Origin: Lichina pygmaea
Taxonomy: Eukaryota > Ascomycota > Lichinomycetes > Lichinales > Lichinaceae
NCBI GenBank assembly: GCA_963422465.1
Contig: OY730175.1
Span: 434,001 to 498,000 of the forward strand
Length of the DNA: 64,000 bases
Direction: 5' to 3'
Shown piece by piece: positions 43,930-55,748 of this stretch (position 1 is its first letter; the number at the start of each line of letters is the position of its first letter). The notes beneath the pieces were generated by a model. The model saw nothing but the letters and a program-made list of their open reading frames with translations. It searched no databases and was not told the DNA's origin. The position numbers and the translations under genes are program-made.

Positions 43930-46900
43930 ATGGCGAACAGGCCAGTCACTCGATCGCAACCCAGCAAGGGTCAATCTCCTGTCAACAACTTCGAGAAGTC
44001 GAGCGCCAAGCACCAGCTTGCGAAGTCGAAGCGCAACGACTACGGCTCGGAAGGCGTTCGAGACCACGACGTTTTCGCGCTTCCGGCCACGGACTACCAG
44101 CTTATAGGCGTTCTCACCGTCATCGCCGCCGTCGTAAGGCTCTTCCGGATATACCAGCCCAGCAGCGTCGTCTTCGATGAAGTGCAGTACGTTCCCGTCT
44201 CTAGCTCTCTCCAAACGCCGCTCGAGGCTGACCAGCTCATAGCTTTGGCGGCTTCGCGTCCAAGTACATCAAAGGGCGTTTCTTTATGGACGTACATCCG
44301 CCGCTGGCCAAGCTCCTCTTGACCCTCGCCGGATGGCTTGCTGGCTTCAAAGGCGATTTCGACTTCAAGGAGATTGGGAAGGACTATGTGGAGCCCAAGG
44401 TTCCATACGTTGCGATGAGATTACTCCCGGCCATTTGCGGCATCTTGGCGGTACCTACCATATTCTTGACACTGAGGGCATATGGATGTCGCACGACTAC
44501 CGCAGCCCTTGGCGCCGGATTGATCATCTTCGGTGCGCAAGCTTCTCGCAGGCCACTGCGAGCTCTGATGACTGACTTTCTCCACAGAGAATGGCCTCCT
44601 GACTCAGTCTCGACTCATTCTGCTCGATTCGCCGCTCGTCATCTTCACCGCCTTCACCGCTTTGGCTTGGACTTGCTTCACGAACCAGCACGAGCAGGGC
44701 CCTGAGAAAGCGTTCGAGCCGAATTGGTGGTTCTGGCTTGTCGCCACTGGTGTTGGGCTCGGAGCTACAGTCAGCGTCAAATGGGTTGGGCTGTTCACGA
44801 TCTTCTGGGTCGGCTGCTTGACCGTGCTGCAGCTTTGGGTGCTTCTCGGTGACACCAAGACAGTGACGCCGGTAGGTCCACTGTCAACGGACCCATGCGT
44901 GCTTGAAGCTGATTTGTGTGTCTTACAGCGTCTTTGGTTCAAGCATCTGTTTGCGCGAGCGTTCTGCCTTATCATCATCCCGCTGACGTTTTACATGGGC
45001 ATGTTCGCCATCCACTTCATATGCTTGGTTAATCCGGGCGACGGCGACGGTTTCATGTCTTCGGAATTCCAGGCGACGCTCAACTCGAAATCTATGCAAG
45101 ACGTGCCTGTGGACGTAGCGCTTGGCAGTCGGGTCTCCCTCCGACACCACAACACCCAGGGCGGCTATCTCCATTCCCATAACCATATGTACCCGACTGG
45201 AAGCAAGCAGCAGCAGATCACCTTGTACCCGCACAAGGACGACAACAATGTATGGCTGCTCGAGAATCAAACCCAGCCTGAAGGTCTCGATGGCCCCATC
45301 AAAGGTCCAAAGGCTTGGGATACTCTCTCGTCGCTCAATTTCATCGAGGACAAGATGATTCTTCGGCTCTACCACCTTCAGACTCACCGCCGCCTGCATT
45401 CTCACGACGTTCGAGCACCGATCACCGAGGCCGAGTGGCAGAACGAAGTCTCCGCATACGGCTATGAGGGGTTCGAAGGCGATGCGAACGACTACTTCAG
45501 AGTCGAGATCGTCAAGTCGCTGTCCGACGGAGCGGAAGCCAAGAAACGTCTTCGGACGATCCAGACCAAGTTCAAGCTTGTCCACGTCATCACCGGATGT
45601 GTCCTCTTCTCCCACAAAGTGAAGCTTCCGCCGTGGGCGTACGAGCAACAAGAGGTTACCTGCGCCCGAGGGGGAACACTCCCGAACAGCGTCTGGTACA
45701 TCGAAGGCAACGACCACCCCAAGCTCGGTGCCGACGCCGAAAAGGTCAACTACAGGAAGCCTGGCTTCTTTGGCAAGTTCTGGGAGCTGCAAAAGGTCAT
45801 GTGGCGAACGAACGCCGGTCTCGTGGCATCGCATACGTGGGACTCGCGGCCGCCGTCGTGGCCGGTGCTTCGTCGCGGCATCAACTTCTGGGGCAGGAAC
45901 AACCGTCAGATCTACCTCACCGGGAATCCAATCATCTGGTGGGCTTCCACGGCTGCCGTGACCATCTACGCTGTGTTCAAGGGTCTCGCCATCCTCCGTT
46001 GGCAGCGAGGTTATCAGGACTATCGAGACACGATCTTCAAGCGTTTCGACTACGAGATTGGGACCTCGGTCTTCGGCTGGGCGTGCCACTACTTCCCCTT
46101 CTTCCTGATGAAGCGCCAACTGTTCTTGCACCATTACTTCCCTGCTCTGTACTTCGCCATCCTGAGCCTTTGCCAGACCTACGATTTCATCACGAGCCGC
46201 GCGTCGGTCTTCGGCCTGCGAGATCGGCCAAGCGTGGGCAGGGCTGGGGCCATCGTGTTCTTGGTCCTCAGCATCAGCGCATTTGCACTGTACTCCCCGC
46301 TGGCGTACGGTAATCCGTGGACGCAGTCTGCATGCAAGAGGGTCAAGGTGCTGAACTCCTGGGACTTTGACTGCAACAACTTCCATGCCAACGTATGTTG
46401 ATTTCCTTTCCGGGGCCGGCTGATGCCAGCCGGGAGGCGGGCAAACGGTCAATTGCATCACATCTGGCTAACGGCTGCCGCAGCTCTCTCAATACAATAT
46501 GCCCCCTGTTGCCGTCGCCGGCGCCAAGGCCACTGGCTCTCCGGCGGTGACAGATGATGCGGAAGAGGCGGTGACAGATGATGTGGAAGTGGCGGTGACA
46601 GATAATGCGGAAGAGGTAGTCATCGAGCAAGAGGAGAAGATCGAGTACCGCGACCAGGACGGAAACCTCTTGGACGACGCCGAAGTGGCCGCCCTGGGCG
46701 AGGAAGTCGAATTCAGCACCCACTACGAGACGCGCGTCCGGGTCGTGGATGAGGACGGCAACTTTCTGCGTGAAGAGGGTCCGGATGGCGAAGCCATCGC
46801 GCCGCCGCATCCGGATGTCGAGGGTAGAAACCCCGAGACGAGTGGCGACCAGGTCACCGTGGACGCACAGCCGGCGACCGCGGACGTCGAGGATGATCTA

Positions 46901-46987
46901 AAGAAAGAGCAGAAAATCGAGCAGGGCCAGGGTCAAGCCGAGGAGGCCAAGCCGGCGAGCGAGGGCCAGCCGGCCACCGAGGAGTGA
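43930..46987 (+). CDS. pmt2: Protein O-mannosyltransferase, Pmt2 family (932 aa)
   Basis: ER membrane enzyme that moves mannose from dolichol-phosphate-mannose to Ser/Thr of secreted proteins, normally paired with a Pmt1-family partner. Exons: 43930-44186, 44243-44532, 44588-44871, 44929-46392, 46484-46987. The N-terminal catalytic loop has VVFDEVHFGGFASKYIKGRF (split by intron 1), where the Asp-Glu pair is essential in the family, then MDVHPPLAKLLLTLAGWLAG. MIR repeats lie at about 330-520 (VSLRHHNTQGGYLHSH, DKMILRLYHLQTHRRLHSHD). Membrane helices follow, with LFLHHYFPALYFAI. The last exon is an acidic hydrophilic tail of about 165 residues with three 26-nt-scale repeats (VTDDAEEA, VTDDVEVA, VTDNAEEV), a form seen in filamentous ascomycetes. 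It is longer than yeast Pmt2 because of that tail. Confidence 0.95.
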
Positions 46988-47589
46988 AGCAATCGGTTTG
47001 GTGTGTGTCGTAGGGAAGAGTGTCACGAGTGAGATTTCTTCGGCCGTCTCTTCGGTTTTTGGGCTTGGGTCTTCAAGACTGTTGACGAGAGTAGTGTTTG
47101 TCCACTACCTCTTACCAAGCTCTTACCAGTCAGCTAGCTTTAGTATTCAGGACAGAAACTCACCAATCATACCAGATTTATTCCTTTGCAAATTTCTCGC
47201 CGAGCGTGCGATGAGGACTGATTTTTGCTCACATCAAACATGGCCAGCTTCCTCATCGAATACACCACAGGGAGGGCAGTTATTTGGTGATGTTGAGTCA
47301 AAGCCCGCCTTCCTAAAGGACTTTTCATCCGCCCAAGTACGATCATCTCATGTTTGTTGAAGCTTGGTTGCTAAGTGGTTCTCCCACGGGTGTCCAAGTA
47401 CTCCGTACGGAGTAGCTGGTATGTGCACTCGACGACCTCGAAGGATTGGCAGCAGGGCCAGTGCTGAGGAGCGAATACAATCCCACCAGGGAAGTTGAGC
47501 ATGACAGGTGCGGGTGGATACACTGCTGATGGCAACGACCCCGTTCGATAGGTCCAGAACGCGCTATGGAGCCCACGGTGGTATTGAAC
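46988..47589. other. Intergenic region after Pmt2
   Basis: Pmt2 3' end and unassigned DNA. A perfect 16-bp palindrome, tactccgtacggagta, lies at 47399-47414. Confidence 0.5.
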
Positions 47590-48520
47590 ACTGTCAATTC
47601 GATCAGGCCCCAGCTTGACAGGTTTGAGCGGACGTACAAGCACTCGCACCGGTTTCCAGCGCTTTCACATCAAGAACAAGCCGTAGAAGAGGTCATCATC
47701 AAGACGCTCGAAGAGATTGGATACATCTAGATACCTGCGGAAGTGGGCGGGTACGGCGTCGTTGCCGCGTCGAGGAATGGCACCGGCACGACAGTCTGGC
47801 TCCGAGCCGATATGGATGCCCTGCCAGTCATGGAGAAGACATTGCTCTCTTATCTCAGCTCCATCAAGGCGGCAGACTAGTCGACGAGTGCACTGAATAC
47901 GATCATGCCCGCGTGCGGGCATGATATGCATGTGACTTGTTTGCTTGCGGCGGCTGAAGGCTGAAGGCTTGTTCAAGGAGCGGGGCCACTGGAGTGGTAC
48001 GCTGGTCCTCATCTTTCAGCCCAGCGAAGAGGATGGCGCAGGAGCGAACGAGACGATCCGCGACAGCCTCTGCGAAGAGGCGCCCCCGCCGGATGTCATT
48101 CTCGACAAACACCTGATGCCCTTCTAGGCGGGAGACGTCGGGGGCAGACGCGGGTACGTGGCTCCGGCGGCGGATTAATCTAGAGGCGGGGCTCGGCGGC
48201 CATGCGTCGCAGCCTCACTGGACTGCCAACCCGGTGCACATGGCGGCGCACGTCATCGCTCGGCTCCAAGACATCGTCTCGCGCGCGAGACCTCGCCCGG
48301 AGAACCAGCATAAAGTATCCACGCGGGTTCCAGCACGAACGTCATTCCCGAAGAGGTCGTGTTGCAGCTGAGCGTTCGCACGGCGAAGTCGGCGTCGCGA
48401 GAGAAGGTGCTGGTCTCGATCAGGCGCGTCGTCGAGAAAGAGAGCAGCGCCAGCAACCCCTACGAGCCATGCGAGATCTACGACGGTGTCGGCGACGACG
48501 CCGTCGATGACACCACAAAC
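47590..48520 (+). pseudogene. M20D amidohydrolase (hippurate-hydrolase-like) pseudogene
   Basis: Scattered over the three plus-strand frames are blocks of a metal-dependent amidohydrolase in the correct order: LDRFERTYKHSHRFPALSHQE, then VGGYGVVAASRNGTGTTVWL and RADMDALPVMEKT, then ACGHDMHVTCLLAA (zinc-binding HDMH), GTLVLIFQPSEEDGAGA (normally QPAEE), a decayed segment with ANPVHMAAHVIARLQDIVS, and EEVVLQLSVRT. Several in-frame TAG/TAA codons and frame changes separate the blocks, and the metal-binding middle is partly lost, so it is not functional. The stops look like single transitions (for example after EEIGYI). The functional family removes acyl or benzoyl groups from amino acids. Confidence 0.8.
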
Positions 48521-48771
48521 TCCCCGGGCCGTCATCGACCACGTCGAGATGTTCTTCTTCCGGCGCGCACTTTTGGCGACGAAAGCCTACGAGGGCTCCA
48601 GCGAGGCGGCTCTTCTCGGCGGCTCCTCTCGGCGACAGCCAGGATTGTTCCCTCAACACCTCGCCCCCAGCTCCCAGCCCCAGAAACACTCCCCTTACTG
48701 CTACGCTTTTCTAATTGGAACCTTCGGGCGGCGTTCGATTCCAGCAGCGGTTGGAAGGACGGCACGCCGTG

Positions 48772-48831
48772 AGGAAGCCTACAGTGGGGAAGTCTACCGC
48801 GGGGAAGCCTACCGTGGGGAAGCACACCGTG
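48772..48831 (+). repeat. 15-bp minisatellite, four units
   Basis: Four imperfect copies of gaagcctaccgtggg (gaagcctacagtggg, gaagtctaccgcggg, gaagcctaccgtggg, gaagcacaccgtgga) in direct tandem. Confidence 0.85.
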
Positions 48832-49165
48832 GACGAGGACATTTCCCCGTCAACCAACTCACCCTCGTACTTCTAGATACCGTACCTTCCAAGACAACCA
48901 CGGACGGTACGAGAGGCTGATGATCGTAAGAGGTATCATTGCCCTTGTTTTGCCATGTATACACAAGTCTGCTTGCCCGGGCAAGATTTACTCCTTGGAC
49001 ATCCCATCAACAGACATTTGTGGTACATATTCCCACCTCTGCCTTGACTACCAACCTTCCAACTCACATACTCCACCCCCTCCTCTACCCCTCTCCACAT
49101 CTCCATCCCTGTCTATTTGTCTTCCCACGTAGAAGTCGGGACTTGTTACTTTCGGCAATTGGGGT

Positions 49166-51393
49166 GCGATGTCCGACGAAAGAGTGATCAGGGCGCAAGT
49201 GAGTGAGGAGATATGAGAGAAAGAGAGAGAGAGATAGGTAGGAGAGACCGCATTGAAGCAGGTATCGCCCCTTCAGGTCGATTGCCGGATGTTGAGTACG
49301 TAAGTACATACGTAAGAAGTTTTCAGTCAAGGTTCTGGTTCAAGGGTCTGGTCCAAGGTTTAAATTCAGGATTCAGGCACAGGGTTCTAGATAAGGGTTT
49401 CCAGGACATGGATCCAGGGCCGAGATAAAGATTGCGAGATGCCGCTCCATGAAGGAAAAAGAAGGAAAACAAAGAGATTCCTGCTCGCTCTGTCACGTGT
49501 GGTGGTTGAGGGGAGAGAGGAGTGAGCTTGCGTCTTTTGGAACGCGGTCGTCCTGTTGTCGCTGTTATCCTTGAAATGGCTGTGTTTGGGCCGGGGGGCC
49601 GGGGGGGGCCGGGGGTCCCGCAGTTGGAGAGACGGTGAAGGGAAACGGGAAGACCTTCCTGGTAGAGGAACAATGTGCTCTTTCACTCCAAAGTCCGACG
49701 ATCTTGTGGCCAGGTCGAAACCCCTCCAAGGATCCCGTGAGACGGTAAGAGCGGAATTGATGGAGAGTAAAGCACTCTAGGATAGATGGTACGTATGTAC
49801 ATACGTACCGAGTAGCCGGTAGCAGCATTGTTTGCTCTTTGCGTCCGACGTCCGACGACAATGCGGTCAGGACAACAGGGGCCACAGGGATCCCTTGAGA
49901 CGGGGGGCCAAGAGTTTCATTTTGGTCCGATGTTTGCTCTTTTCACTCCGATGTCCGACAAATCTGTGACCACAGCTGAGAAAGTCCTTCGAGTTCGGGA
50001 GAGGTTGGAAGGAAGCTTTTGCTTGCTCCTTGCGTCTGACGTTCGACGAAGTGTCGTCCATGACAAAGAGTGCCTAAGCGAGGATTCCTCGAGACGGGCA
50101 GAAACTTTCATCATCGTTATCCGATCTTTTTGATTTCGGCTCCGATGTTCGACAAATGTGTGACCACCCCCCACAAGTACGGAAGTACGTATGTACTTGA
50201 GGAGTCGTCCGCCGATTCAAACTGCCCTTCCTCAGATGTTCGACGAAACTGCCACGGCGGCGACCCACACACCTTGGCAGAAAAAGGCCGCTCAATCCTT
50301 CCGATGTTCGATGAATATGTGGCCACGCTTGGGAGCCCCTCCTCCCACTGAAGCATTGTACTCCGTACGTACGAAGTACAGGACCCCCGTACGGAGTTAC
50401 AAACCCTCGTACATACGTACTTCGTACCCTGAAGAAGCCTCAACACCTCAAGATCCACAGAGCGTTCGAGGAGGTCTAGATTGGCAGAGAAAAACCCGCG
50501 CGACATCTGCAACAGCTTGTTACCGGTACTTGTAGGAAGATCCTACGATCGCATGTGATTTCCCTCGCTCCAGGTAGCTCAATCAATCCAGCGTCTGAAG
50601 CACTTGTGTTGATATTCCGAGAAGAATCCTGGAATGCGAACTTTGGGGGAGGCTTGTGGAAAAGGAGGGCGTGGAGAGAACGGCGGGGTCGCGCACCATG
50701 ACACGGGAACATGTTGTCGGGTGGGGGTTGTTTTGCTACTTTGTTGCGATGTTCGACAAATTTGTGTCCACTACTCGTCCCGTGTGTACGTAGACCGTAC
50801 GGAGGTATCTACGGAGTACGTACTCCGTACATACGCAGAGATCCTCCGACCGAGACCCATCCTGACGATGAGACGGCCGGGCCTGTGTGGGGACGGGTAG
50901 CATGTTGGGGATGTCCGACCCCATGGCATTGTCACCATCCAATTCTGGTGCGATGTTCGACGAATCCGTGACCAGCCAGCCCCCCCAAAACTCTCCGAAA
51001 CTTCTGTTGAAGCCTCAAAGAAGTACGTTACGTACGTACTGTACATACGTACTGTACGTACAGTTCCCACATGGGATTGTTGATGCCCAATCCACTCCAA
51101 CTCCGATGATGGAAACGAACTTGTAGCGCCAACTGCCGAGGCCTCCCACGTCGGGAAGCCTTGAAAAAGAAGAAAAGACGTGTGAATGCGGGGTCGAGAT
51201 ATGCAATTGTTTCCATGCCCATTCTACTGCGATGTTCGATGGATTTCTGGCCGCCGTTCGAAGTTTTGGCAATGATACGTCGATGATGAAAAGGGGATTC
51301 CTTGAGTCGGGCCCGTCCAAAGCGCGATGACGCACGTTATGTATCCTCGCATGGCCGTGTTTTGCCCAGATCAGTCCGAAGTTCGACGAAATT

Positions 51394-51428
<35 letters not shown>

Positions 51429-52060
51429 TTTCTCTCGAGAAAACACTCGAAGATGCCCAGATTTGCCCTGCTGGCGATGACATCAGCGTGCAATGTCGAG
51501 TCGGGACAAGTGTCCTTGCTCGACGAAACATACATACTACCAGGTCAAGATTGAGGGGACTAATACACCCCTACACGATCGAGTCTGACGATCAAGGAAG
51601 ATATAAGGTCCTCCATGAAGAACTGTTTGCTCGCTCATATTACCTTCGTCTTTGACGAATCCCAGCCACTCTCTCAGATCGTCTTGAAGGAAACAGTCAC
51701 TCTGCGACAAAAGATCGAGGTTCGTGCATAAAGGTCTGTTCGCTCGGCTTGCGGGCGCAGATGCAAGTCTACATGAGTTCTCTTCATTTCCAATAGAACA
51801 GTTGTGTTGCAGCGAAGATATGGGCATCTTGCACGAAGATTCGTTTGCTCCAAACTGTTTGAGCCACACTTGATTCCATCTGATCCTTGACTCTGCAACG
51901 AAAGATGTGGGTTCATGCCATAGAGGACTTGTTTGCTCAAAGCATCGATCCCATCCCCAATCTGTCTGATCCGCGACGAAACAGTGGTCTTGACAAAACA
52001 CTGGTCTTGCAGCAAAGACATGGGTTCGTGCACGAAAGATTTGTTTGCTTGTGATTATCG
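49166..52060 (+). repeat. Degenerate tandem/dispersed repeat array, core GATGTYCGACRAA
   Basis: About a dozen copies of a 22-25 bp core (gatgtccgacaaatctgtgacca at best) recur every 80-450 bp at about 49166, 49689, 49848, 49948, 50036, 50141, 50234, 50300, 50746, 50950, 51229 and 51375. Around many of them a longer unit is visible: tttgctctttcactcc before the core, and a purine-rich aaggatcccgtgagacgg-type segment after it. From 51600 to 52060 a related unit of about 100 bp recurs five times (tctgcgacgaaagatgtgggttcgtgcacgaaggacttgtttgctc at best). No terminal repeats or coding capacity that I recognise. Confidence 0.7.
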
Positions 52061-52492
52061 CGCCTGTCGGACGACTTTTGTGGCCGCACTTTCGAGCTTG
52101 AGGAGATGCAAGTCTGGGGGCTAGATCCAAGCCGGCCCGGTTTCGTACTGGTACTCCTCTACCTATTCGTGGTACGAGGTACGATGAGCGTACCCCAAGT
52201 AAACTCCACAGTGGAAGCAACAGAAAGCCACGTCTTCGAGACGACTTCGACACGAGTTTCGGAGAGCCAAGAAGTGGTGCGGTGCAGTAGGAGCAAGCAA
52301 GGGCGAGAGAGACGTCAAGACAAGACGGTCGTCATTCGTTGCCTGCTGTCGCGACTGGCAAATCGTGCTGGAAGGGGGGAGAGGGGGGGCGTCGTGGGAG
52401 ATTTGTGACAGGGAAAGGTACAGCCGTGGTACGTGTCTCCTGGAGGAAAGAAACAAAGGTGTAGGTTCGCAAGGACTCGAGAAGCACGGTAG

Positions 52493-55400
52493 CTAGCCCG
52501 TCATATGGGTGTCGCCGTCGGTTCCTTTCGTGTCGCCTTTTGTGTCGACGTCCGAGGGAGCAGGCGCGTTGGTTGTAGGACCAGACGGAGTCGGGTCTGA
52601 CGAGACGCGGCCATCCGCAGCAAGCTCGGCCGAAGAAGGGCCAGACGGGGCATGCTTGGACGAAGCAGGTTCATCCGCAGCAGAAATGTTCGTAGCAAGC
52701 TTGGACGGAGCAGCCTTAGATGGAGCGCCGTCACGGAGAGCATCCGCAGTGGTGGTGCCAACGGAATAGTCGGCAACGTCTCGGTCCATCGCGCCATCAT
52801 CTGTGGCCGCAGCAGTCGTCTCGGGCACGTCTGCCCCGAGGGTGCTTGCCTTGTCACGGGTAGGTGAAGCGGGGAGGTCAGGCGTGTGCATGTCCGCCTT
52901 GGGCACGTCTGAAGCGGGGATGTCGATGTCTGCCGTCAGAATTTCTGCCGCGGGGACGTCTGCAGCGGGGATTGTTGCGCCGGTACGGGTGGATGAGCCG
53001 GCATCAATCACGACTCCGGCCGCCTCGGCGGCGGTGGCGGCATTTCCATCAACGACTGCAGAGTCGACGGCAATGCCGTTGCGCCCGACATCGTCGCGAG
53101 GCAGGGTGTGCTTGGGAGCACCTTCGCCGCCTGCGAAACTGCCGCCATCGCCATCGTACGAGTGATCGCCGGGAGAAAGCTTGGAGACAAGCTTCGAGAT
53201 GACGTCGACGCGATCGTCATCGATGTAGGCAAGTTCGATGCTGGTTGTCTTGACGGAGGAAACCCCTTCTGGTCTGTAGTCGACGGCCAAATCCGCGTCT
53301 TTCGAGGCCTGCTCGACAGAGCGTACTGAAGGTGGCGGCTCGACGATCCTCTGGCGGTTTGGTCTGTCGATGCCCGATGCGAGCACTGCCTCTTCGTTTC
53401 CATCAACAGCCCCCCGAGTACGATGGTCGGGAGGGTCGGATTCCTGGTCTCCGACCACTCGGTCGGTGCTTTCATGACCCGCCGGTAAACTTGGCTCTGA
53501 ATGCCCTGGGACCGTTGGCGTCGATGCGGGAACCGAACTGGGGCCTTCCTCGGGCGGTAGAGATGTGACGGCGGCAGAAGACAATGCAGGCGAGATGGTC
53601 GGCGTAGTGGATGCTGGGACTGTCGTCGATCCTTCTTTGGCTTCGGTCGAGGGTCGAGACCGTGAACCATCCACAGGGCTTCGAAACGGCGACTGTTTTT
53701 TCAGCGGACCTTGAACGCCTTCTTGCGGTGTTGAGGCGCGTCGCTTCATCGGTACCCGAGAAGCCGGGACAGCCGCAGCTGAGTTTGCATTGAGCCTCCA
53801 CTCCCACGTCGGCGACGCTGCAGAGCCTCTTCGCCCCTTGTTGTGCGCTCTGTGACCGAACGGACCGTCTGACATCGCCGTATCGTGCTGCTCTCGCCGC
53901 TTCGGGCTTGTGGCCGTTTGCTCGACCGGGCTGGACAGGTGCGGCCCGCTCGCTCTGCGCCTGTCTCCACCAGGCGCGGGCGCATGTTTATGAACCTCGG
54001 CGGATGATAGAGGACGTGGGGTCGGTATTCCCAGCGAGGCTCGACGCGGCGGCGCTGCGAATGACACCGGCACAGCCGGCCTCGGTGGAAGAGGATGCCT
54101 CAGTCCGGTGGGGTGCAGATCCAGAGAGCTCGATGATGTCGTCGATGACTCATGGGCTGTTGTGCTTGTTGGCGATACAACGCTCAGTATAGCTTTTGCA
54201 GGTAAGGACGCAGGTGCAGGCGATCTCGCTGCAGCTGGAGCGTGTGGAGACGCCGGTAGGTGTGGCGATAGCGATGATAACGCGTGTGGCTGTCTTGATG
54301 TTGACGGTGAAGTTGTCGGTGTCATTGGTGTTGTTGGTGCTGACGGTATTGACGGCACGCGTGGCACCGATGGTGTTGAGGGCCGTTGTGATGATTGAGG
54401 TGCTTGTGGTGCTTGTGGCGCCGGTATGGTCGACGATGACGATGATGAAGAGGCCCGTAACGTTGATGCTGGTATTGCCGGTAGAGGAGCCGGCGCTGCT
54501 GCAGGTGCTACTTCTAGCAGTGGCTCTCTGGGATCTGTAGACAAGGCCGTCCTGTCGTCCTCAGGCGTAGGAGACAGTTCACCTTCCTCCCTGTCATCGT
54601 CCTCGTCGGCCTCGCCATCTTCTCCATCGTCGCCTTCCTCATCGTCATCGTCTCCATCTTGCACAATCGACCCGTCGCCCATCTCGACATCTTCACCTCC
54701 ATGCGCAGGCGCCCGCAGGCTGCCGTCGGCATTCGCTTCGCCTCTCATAAGCTCCGGCAGCCCCGGTGTGGATGCTGTAGCCAAAACACCGTTGCTGTCC
54801 GTTTGGAGCGACGCCCCGCTGGCACCACTCAGATCGACCACGGCCTGCATTCCACCGGCACCTGGCTTGAACTGAACCTTCTTCCTCCGAGCTCTTGCTG
54901 TACCTTTCGCCTTCCGCTTTGGCACTGGCGCTCGTCTGCGATTGGGGGTTGCTTGTGCGCTGCCAGCGACGAATTCCTCAGCGTTGACCACGCCCCCTCT
55001 GTCGGCGTCGGTGACCGCCACCTCGTTCAAGATCTCTCCGTCGATCATTTGCCCCTCAGCCACGAGGACTTCTTCGGCAGTGGATTTGCCGTCTGCGCCC
55101 GTCTTTCTGACGGTAACGCGCTTCATCGCAACGCTTGCTGGTGCCTCGTGTTTGGCTCCAGCACGCTCAGAGCGCGTTGACGAGCTCTCCAAGCCTTTCC
55201 GGCGTTGTGCGAGATATTCCACCTCTGGCCCTTCGAGATGTCGCGGTACGACATGCCATCGCGGCGCCACAAAACAACCTTTCTCGATCTCCTCCCTGCC
55301 TGCACCAGCGTCATCGTCTTCTCCGCCAGCCTTGGGTTCGTCGTCCCCCGCCAGCGCTCCTCCGCCAAATCCATTGGCGCCCTGATACGGCGCATTGTGG

Positions 55401-55748
55401 ATTCTACCGGCTCTCGCTGCTCGCAGAAGCTCTTGGCTCATGGGACACAGTAGGTGCGAATCTTTCGGCATTGGCAGCTCCATATCGAACTTGGGGTTGG
55501 CGCCGCGGGTGTCTGATTTGGATGGCGCCGCATGGACGACATTTTGTCGTCGCCAATGACGCACCGGTAGGCCCTCGAAGACGTCATGGTCGACGTTTGA
55601 TCGGCCCGAGCGCCGGAAGCCAGACGGCCGATACTGCCAAGGGTCAGAATCGCATCCATCCAAATATGGGTCGGTAGGCAACGGCCGGCGACGATGGTAT
55701 CTCGTGGGAGTTCAAGTGAGAGAGAAGAACGCAACCTACAGGTGCCAT
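52493..55748 (-). CDS. Large low-complexity protein, probably nuclear, 9-nt first coding exon (1049 aa)
   Basis: Exons: 55740-55748 (ATG GCA CCT) and 52493-55633. The long frame has no ATG near its start, but a GTAGGT donor after MAP and a GGCAG acceptor join in frame to give MAPYRPSGFRRSGRSNVDHD. Residues 1-300 are the conserved part: MPKDSHLLCPMSQELLRAAR, FVAPRWHVVPRHLEGPEVEY, MKRVTVRKTGADGKSTAEEV and a basic RRRAPVPKRKAKGTARARRK. This pattern resembles uncharacterised Pezizomycotina proteins, some carrying misleading names. The rest is acidic (about 330-370), then Ala/Pro/Ser-rich, and ends in repeats of the type ADVPAAEILTADI and PSKAAPSKLA. No enzyme domain is visible. Confidence 0.75.

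Larger units (their letters stand above)
48521..52492. other. Gene desert, 4 kb, mostly degenerate repeats
   Basis: No conserved gene. Contents: a decayed 15-bp minisatellite (48772-48831), the repeat array at 49166-52060, many TACGTA palindromes (for example 49784-49811, 50355-50425, 50810-50829, 51022-51062), G-rich runs near 49589-49615 and a (GTC)n tract at 51394-51427. A minus-strand frame of 238 codons over 51537-52253 is discussed under findings. Confidence 0.6.

Noticed and set aside
44923-46461. 512-codon open frame antisense to Pmt2
   Set aside because: It mirrors the codon bias of the true gene on the other strand and shows no family motifs.
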